Assembly: GCA_963816155.1 (NCBI GenBank)
Contig: CAWFJE010000005.1
Span: forward strand, 62,001 to 126,000
Source of the DNA: JAXGXJ01 sp963816155
Lineage (GTDB): Bacteria > Actinomycetota > Thermoleophilia > RBG-16-64-13
Direction: 5' to 3'
Length of the DNA stretch: 64,000 nucleotides
Of the stretch, positions 59,416-64,000 are shown one piece after another (position 1 is the stretch's first letter; each line of letters opens with the position of its first letter). The notes under the pieces are model-generated. The model did not search any database and was not told the DNA's origin. It was given only the letters and a program-made list of their open reading frames with translations. Both the position numbers and the translations under genes were made by a program.

Positions 59416-59444
59416 TTGTGTTATCGTTGTTTTGTGGGTACATC
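59416..59444 (+). promoter_or_regulatory. Possible promoter of the radical SAM gene
   Basis: TTGTGT at 59416-59421, a 17-base spacer and TACATC at 59439-59444, 36 bases before the start codon. The match is moderate in each hexamer, but spacing and place are good. The region is locally AT-richer than its surroundings. The rest of the 59231-59479 spacer shows nothing else. Confidence 0.35.
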
Positions 59445-59479
59445 TATGTTCAGCATCTGAAAGAGGAAAGGAGGTTTCT

Positions 59480-60958
59480 ATGCCCGAGCTATCCACGGCA
59501 CAGGCTCGGGAGCGCCGCGACTACGAGCGCACCGCTTCTATCATTTCGGGGGCGCTCACCGTAGTAGGCAGTTCCGACCTGGCCCTACGCGGCCTCACCA
59601 CAGCCGTCAAGAGGACGGTCAAGTCGTCACAGCAGCAGATCATCGCGGACTGGCTCAAGACCTACACCGCCCCAGGCAATCCCGGCAACGCGCTTTTCAA
59701 AAACATTCGTCATCTTCATCCTAATGTACGCAAGCGTTTTGTTGCTGGAATGATGGCCAACTTCTTCATGCGGGATCCGGAATACACGGAGGCCCTACTG
59801 CGGGAGAGGGGTATCTCTTCACCCACCGCGATCCTGATCAGTCCCTCCATGCGCTGCAACCTGGAATGCGTCGGCTGCTACGCGGCCGAATACGACTTCG
59901 AGGACGATCTGACCGAAGACGAGGTAGAGAGCATCATCACTCAGGGCGAGGAGATCGGCTCCCGGGTCTACGTGATCCTGGGCGGAGAGCCCTTCGTGTA
60001 CAGGCCTCTGCTCGACATCATCGAACGGCATCCGCAGTCGGTGTTCATGGTGTTCACCAATGGCACCATGATCAACGACCGTGTTGCCGACCGCATCGTG
60101 GAGTTGGGCAACGTCTGCCCCACCATCAGCATCGAGGGCGGCCGCGAAGCCACCGACGCCCGCAGGGGCCAAGGTACCTATGATCGCATCATGGTTACCA
60201 TGGACCGCCTGCACGAGCGAGGCGCCATGTTCGCCTTCTCGGCCACGGCGACCAGTCAGAACATCGACGAGATCACGTCCGATGCCTTCGCCGACCTCAT
60301 GGTCGAGAAGGGTGCCTTCTACGGCTGGTACTTCGCGTACATGCCTGTCGGTCGCGAGCCCGATCTGAGCCTCATGCCCAATCCTGATCAGCGCGATCAG
60401 TTGCGTCGTGGTGTCATGCACATCCGCAACACCCGGCCGCTGCTCGTCGCCGACTTCTGGGGCGACGGCACCCTCACCGGAGGCTGCCTCTCCGCCGGCC
60501 GGAAGTACATCCATATAAACAACAAAGGTGATGTGGAGCCGTGCATCTTCGCCCACTTCGCCACGGACAACATCAAAGACAAGCCTCTGCTTGACTGCCT
60601 ATGCTCGGACTTCTTCAAGGACCTGCGCAGGATGCAGCCATTCGGCAAGAACTTGCTCCGCCCCTGTCCGATCATCGACCACCCGGGCGTCATGAAACGG
60701 GCGGTGGAACGCAACAACGCCTACCCCACCCACGACGGCGCAGAGACTCTCATCACCGACCTGCAGCCGGGTCTTCGCGCCTATTCAGCGGGCGTCCGCG
60801 ACAAGCTCAACCCCATCTGGGAGAACGAGATGCCGTGGGCACACACCTGGCTGGAAGCCGATGACGAGTACCAACGTCGCAAGCAGCGCGGGGGCGATGC
60901 GTCCCAACTCGAGGACGAGGCCGGTGACCTGGTAGCCGAAGAAGTAGCCGGCAAGTAG
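59480..60958 (+). CDS. Radical SAM protein with SPASM-like C-terminus
   Basis: A 492-residue radical SAM enzyme. The [4Fe-4S]/SAM motif C-x3-C-x2-C is in MRCNLECVGCYAAEY (about residue 130). A glycine-rich SAM site lies in VILGGEP, and the C-terminal Cys cluster region (GGCLSAGRKYIHINNKGDVE, PCIFAH, LRPCPIIDHPG) resembles an auxiliary SPASM-type cluster. An N-terminal helical region of 110 residues precedes the core. ATG 59480 follows AAAGGAGG; the long frame upstream is an antisense artefact of ppdK. Related proteins modify peptides or lipids; the substrate is unknown and no precursor peptide gene is visible beside it. Confidence 0.9.
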   Translation: MPELSTAQARERRDYERTASIISGALTVVGSSDLALRGLTTAVKRTVKSSQQQIIADWLKTYTAPGNPGNALFKNIRHLHPNVRKRFVAGMMANFFMRDPEYTEALLRERGISSPTAILISPSMRCNLECVGCYAAEYDFEDDLTEDEVESIITQGEEIGSRVYVILGGEPFVYRPLLDIIERHPQSVFMVFTNGTMINDRVADRIVELGNVCPTISIEGGREATDARRGQGTYDRIMVTMDRLHERGAMFAFSATATSQNIDEITSDAFADLMVEKGAFYGWYFAYMPVGREPDLSLMPNPDQRDQLRRGVMHIRNTRPLLVADFWGDGTLTGGCLSAGRKYIHINNKGDVEPCIFAHFATDNIKDKPLLDCLCSDFFKDLRRMQPFGKNLLRPCPIIDHPGVMKRAVERNNAYPTHDGAETLITDLQPGLRAYSAGVRDKLNPIWENEMPWAHTWLEADDEYQRRKQRGGDASQLEDEAGDLVAEEVAGK

Positions 60959-61028
60959 ACACGCAGCCCTTCTGCGGCGGCCGTACCCACCGGTGCCGCC
61001 CTGTGAGGGCCAAGCGGAGAAACAAACG

Positions 61029-61056
61029 AGGCGGCGCCCGACCGGGCGCCGCCTCG
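61029..61056. terminator. Bidirectional terminator between radical SAM and glyQS genes
   Basis: Inverted repeat of 12-13 bases (GAGGCGGCGCCCG and CGGGCGCCGCCTC), followed by GTTTCATTT on the + strand and GTTTGTTT on the - strand. Convergent genes flank it. Confidence 0.82.
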
Positions 61057-61112
61057 TTTCATTTCCATTCCGTGTCGATGCACCCTGGCAGGCTAACTGA
61101 ACCGGAGGACTC

Positions 61113-64000
61113 CTAGCCCTGCAGCAGATCCAGGTGCGCCACCTTGCGGACCGTGTCTGCCACGGCGCGTAACTGCCGCAGGCGATTGAGGCGCACAGCC
61201 TCGTCTTCGGCCATCACGAGAACGTCGTCGAAGTAGCGATCAACGGCGGGACGTAGTCCGGCCAGGGCTGCGAGAGCCTCATCGAAACGTTCGGCCTCCA
61301 ACGCCGCATCGACGGCGGCGGCCGTTGCCAGCGAGGCGTCGAAGAGGGCCTGTTCGGCCTCCAGTTCGAAATACTCCACCGAGACGGCAGCGGTCCCGCC
61401 GCCCTCCATCCCCGCGGGGAGCTTCTTGGCCAGGTTGGAGGGCCGGTTGAACACCGTCATGAGATCTTCCCAGCACTCACCGGCCCGGAACTCCTGCAGG
61501 GCCAAAGCACGGCTGCGCAGAGAGACGAAGTCGCGCGACGTGGGCAGGACGGCCTCCACGGTGTCGCGAGCGATTCCCTCGTCCACCGCGCTCTTCACCA
61601 GACGCTCGAAGATGAAGTCGATGGCCTGCGGGACTACGTCCTCTCTTTGCACCAAGCCCGGGAAGCGTTCCAGCTTGCCATATGCCTCCTCGACCAGGTT
61701 CCCCACGTCGTAACGGAAGCCGTGCTGCAGCGCGATGGCGACCATACCGGCGGCCGCCCGCCGCAGCCCGTAGGGGTCCTTGGAACCTGAGGGCGGTTCC
61801 CCGCACGCGAAAGCGGCCGTGATGTTGTCGACCTTGTCGGCGGTGGCCAGCAGAGCCCCGGTCAGTGTGATAGGCGGGCTGCCGCCTGCCGAGTCGGGCA
61901 GAAACTGCTCGCGCAGAGCCTGCGCCACCTCGCCGTCTCTACCCTCCATGAGCGCGTAGGTCTCGCCCATCACGCCTTCCAGGTCGGCGAACTCGCGCAC
62001 CATGATGGACACCTGATCGGCCTTCGCCAGCCGGGCGGCTTCGAGAGCCCGCTCCCGCTCCCCCTCCCCGGCGCCGATGGCCTCAGCCAGATAGCCGCAC
62101 AGCGCCACCAGGCGATCGGACTTGTCCTTCATACTCCCGGCTTTCTCGTGGAACACGATCTTGCCGAGTTGAGCCACCATCTCCTCGAGGCCGGTGGCCT
62201 TGTCCTTGTCGAAGGAGAATTCAGCGTCCTCGATCCTGCCCTCCAGCACCCTCTCGTTGCCGGCCGTTATCTGCGGACTCCAGGCAGGATCACCGTTGCT
62301 GACATACAGGAAGGTGCTGGACAGACCCGCCTCGGCGTCCACAAGCGGGAAGTAACGCTGGTGCGACTGCATGGCCGTGACCAACACCTCGGCGGGCAAG
62401 GTCAGATGCCGGCTGCTGAACCCGCCGGCCACCACGGTGGGCCACTCGACCAAGAAGAGGACCTCCTCCATCTTGCCGTTGGGGTCGGTCACAGTAAGGG
62501 CGCGCTCGGCGGCCATACGTTCCAACTCCGCCCACAGCAGCCGCTCTCGCTCTTCGTGATCGACGACCACGGCCACAGACCTCATGGCCGCCACATAGTC
62601 CGCGGGGCGCGCGATGTCAACGTAGCCCCCCATCCAGCGATGTCCTCGGCTGGAACGCCCTGAAGTGAGGCCGGCGATGCCGAAGGGGATGACGTCCTCG
62701 CCCCACAGAGCCACCAGCCAGCGCACGGGACGCGAGAAGCGCAGATCGCGATGGCCCCAGCGCATGTTCTTGGGGAAATACATGTCGCGCACGATCTTCA
62801 GACAGATATCCGAAAGGAGCGACGTGGTGGCCCGGCTCTCGCTCCGAGTCACGTAGTACACGAAACTCCGCCCCGCCTCCTCCCGCACCTCCAAGTCGGC
62901 GGGACTGACCCCTTTGGCGCGGGCAAAGCCCTCGGCGGCCTTCGTCGGCCGGCCCTCGGCGTCGAACGCTGCCTCGAGGGCCGGTCCGCGCTGCACGATC
63001 TCGCGCGGCACCTGTTCTCCCGGCACGCCCGCGACACTCACCGCGATGCGGCGCGGAGACACCCACACCCGCACGTCCTCGGCCTTCACCTCGATGCCCT
63101 CCGCCCCGAACAACCCCGCCACCCGGGCGGGGAGCAGGTCGATAGCGGCACGACAGGCGGAGGCCGGCATCTCCTCGGTGCCTATCTCCAGGAGAAAGTC
63201 GCGATCCCCCCGGTCGTCAGCCGAGATCCAGTCGGTCCGTCCGGCGCCTGCAACAGCAGAGTCGACGGCGGTCTCTGCGACTTCCGAGGCGAGGCCGGCT
63301 TCCGGGACGGGAGCGAATCCCGAGGCGAGGGCGGTCTCCGCGGCGCCCGCAGCCACCTGGCCCAATTGCCGGGCATATCCCTCGGCCACCTTGCGGGCCA
63401 GGTTGCGTACGCGCGCGATGTACCCGGTGCGCTCGGTGACGCTGACGGCTCCGCGGGCGTCGAGCACATTGAACGTGTGCGACGTCTTGAGGACGAAGTC
63501 GTAGGCCGGGCGGACCAGCCCCAACTCCAGACAGCGTTCGCACTCGCGCTCGTAGTCCCCGAAGGCCTTCTGCAGCATGCCGATATCAGCGGCTTCGAAG
63601 TGGTAGACGGAGTATTCGGCTTCGTTCTTCTTGTGCACGTCGCCGTAGGTGACACCCGGTACCCACTCGAGATCGTAGACGCTGTCGACGCCCTGCAGAT
63701 ACATAGCCAGGCGCTCGGTCCCATAGGTGAGTTCCACGCTGGGCGGGTCGAGGTCGATGCCCCCCACCTGCTGGAAGTAGGTGAACTGCGTGGCTTCCAT
63801 GCCGTCGATCCAGACCTCCCAACCCAAGCCCCACGCCCCGAGGGTGGGCGACTCCCAGTCGTCCTCCACAAAACGGACGTCGTGGTGCGAAAGGTCGATG
63901 CCCAGGTGTTCGAGGGAGGCAAGATAGAGGTCTTGGATATTGTCGGGGCAGGGCTTGATGATCACCTGATACTGGTAGTAGTGCCCCAGCCGGTAGGGGT
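61113..64000 (-). CDS. glyQS: Glycyl-tRNA synthetase, fused alpha and beta subunits (5' end outside window)
   Basis: At least 961 residues; the frame runs off the right edge, where the alpha-subunit motif HYYQYQV is visible, so some 60-90 N-terminal residues are missing. The first 210 or so residues seen are GlyQ (IIKPCPDNIQDLYL, WEVWIDGMEATQFTYFQQ, YTLARKVAEGYA-like region). An Ala/Glu/Val-rich linker follows, then GlyS beginning DFLLEIGTEEMPA, with GHRWMGG, the HD-like and anticodon-binding domains to the end. Most bacteria encode alpha and beta as two genes; fusion is known in chlamydiae and a few others. Charges tRNA-Gly. Confidence 0.95.
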   Translation of the reverse strand, partial: PYRLGHYYQYQVIIKPCPDNIQDLYLASLEHLGIDLSHHDVRFVEDDWESPTLGAWGLGWEVWIDGMEATQFTYFQQVGGIDLDPPSVELTYGTERLAMYLQGVDSVYDLEWVPGVTYGDVHKKNEAEYSVYHFEAADIGMLQKAFGDYERECERCLELGLVRPAYDFVLKTSHTFNVLDARGAVSVTERTGYIARVRNLARKVAEGYARQLGQVAAGAAETALASGFAPVPEAGLASEVAETAVDSAVAGAGRTDWISADDRGDRDFLLEIGTEEMPASACRAAIDLLPARVAGLFGAEGIEVKAEDVRVWVSPRRIAVSVAGVPGEQVPREIVQRGPALEAAFDAEGRPTKAAEGFARAKGVSPADLEVREEAGRSFVYYVTRSESRATTSLLSDICLKIVRDMYFPKNMRWGHRDLRFSRPVRWLVALWGEDVIPFGIAGLTSGRSSRGHRWMGGYVDIARPADYVAAMRSVAVVVDHEERERLLWAELERMAAERALTVTDPNGKMEEVLFLVEWPTVVAGGFSSRHLTLPAEVLVTAMQSHQRYFPLVDAEAGLSSTFLYVSNGDPAWSPQITAGNERVLEGRIEDAEFSFDKDKATGLEEMVAQLGKIVFHEKAGSMKDKSDRLVALCGYLAEAIGAGEGERERALEAARLAKADQVSIMVREFADLEGVMGETYALMEGRDGEVAQALREQFLPDSAGGSPPITLTGALLATADKVDNITAAFACGEPPSGSKDPYGLRRAAAGMVAIALQHGFRYDVGNLVEEAYGKLERFPGLVQREDVVPQAIDFIFERLVKSAVDEGIARDTVEAVLPTSRDFVSLRSRALALQEFRAGECWEDLMTVFNRPSNLAKKLPAGMEGGGTAAVSVEYFELEAEQALFDASLATAAAVDAALEAERFDEALAALAGLRPAVDRYFDDVLVMAEDEAVRLNRLRQLRAVADTVRKVAHLDLLQG

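Noticed and set aside
58100..59479. 460-codon N-terminal extension of the radical SAM protein
   Set aside because: The extension is antisense to ppdK and passes through the intergenic spacer; a strong AAAGGAGG site and ATG at 59480 give a normal-size protein.

Overview
The window is a GC-rich chromosomal segment from a strict anaerobe that makes acetyl-CoA by the Wood-Ljungdahl route. It carries a CO dehydrogenase/acetyl-CoA synthase operon, two [FeFe]-hydrogenase gene sets of the NADH/ferredoxin-linked HydABC type, pyruvate phosphate dikinase, and housekeeping genes in an order (glyS, ppdK, dgt, dnaG, rpoD) familiar from Firmicutes and deep anaerobic Actinomycetota. High GC and the HrdB-like sigma factors favour an anaerobic actinomycete or a high-GC Firmicute. 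There is no rRNA gene, so the lineage stays open. No integrase, transposase, phage or CRISPR array was seen.

Layout: 0-8 kb holds ordinary genes: a membrane-protein tail, an NlpC/P60 hydrolase, a NifU-type scaffold, thiolase, a Tag-like glycosylase, and a taurine/sulfonate/nitrate-type ABC importer preceded by a small TM1266-like protein. 8.2-26.9 kb is the most interesting part, a hydrogenase and redox-signalling island on the + strand. It starts with a Rex repressor fused to a DRTGG domain, then an RsbW-like ATPase fused to ferredoxin and H-cluster-like domains, a lone DRTGG protein, a PHP-domain protein and a second ATPase. Next come hydC, hndB, a hydB-GltD fusion and hydA. A signalling block follows: a receiver, a histidine kinase whose sensor is an [FeFe]-hydrogenase-like domain, a receiver-kinase hybrid and a second receiver. 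A second hydC-hydB-hydA set closes the island. 27-39 kb is the acs/coo operon on the - strand: a zinc-ribbon protein, cooC, an HMA-like protein, cooS/acsA, acsB, acsD, acsC, acsV, a cooC/acsF-type ATPase and acsE. acsE appears to be broken by two single-base frameshifts. A divergent cluster of small genes at 39.1-40.0 kb includes a ferredoxin and CooT.

40-46.6 kb contains a VOC protein, a TrmO-like methyltransferase divergent from an orphan modA across a pair of palindromic operators, tRNA-Val(CAC), copper ATPase copA and larE. 46.6-64 kb carries a sigma-70 factor with an HxlR regulator, a structured intergenic repeat, gatCAB, a cold-shock gene, a second sigma-70 factor with dnaG and dgt, ppdK, a radical SAM protein and a fused glycyl-tRNA synthetase that runs off the window.

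Working together, the hydrogenases can exchange electrons between H2, ferredoxin and NAD(P)H, and the acs operon uses reduced ferredoxin to make acetyl-CoA from CO2/CO and methyl-THF. The signalling genes between and before the hydrogenases look like a dedicated device that reads NADH/NAD+ (Rex) and possibly H2 or the state of an H-cluster (kinase and ATPase fusions). Maturases hydEFG and the methyl-branch genes are not in the window.
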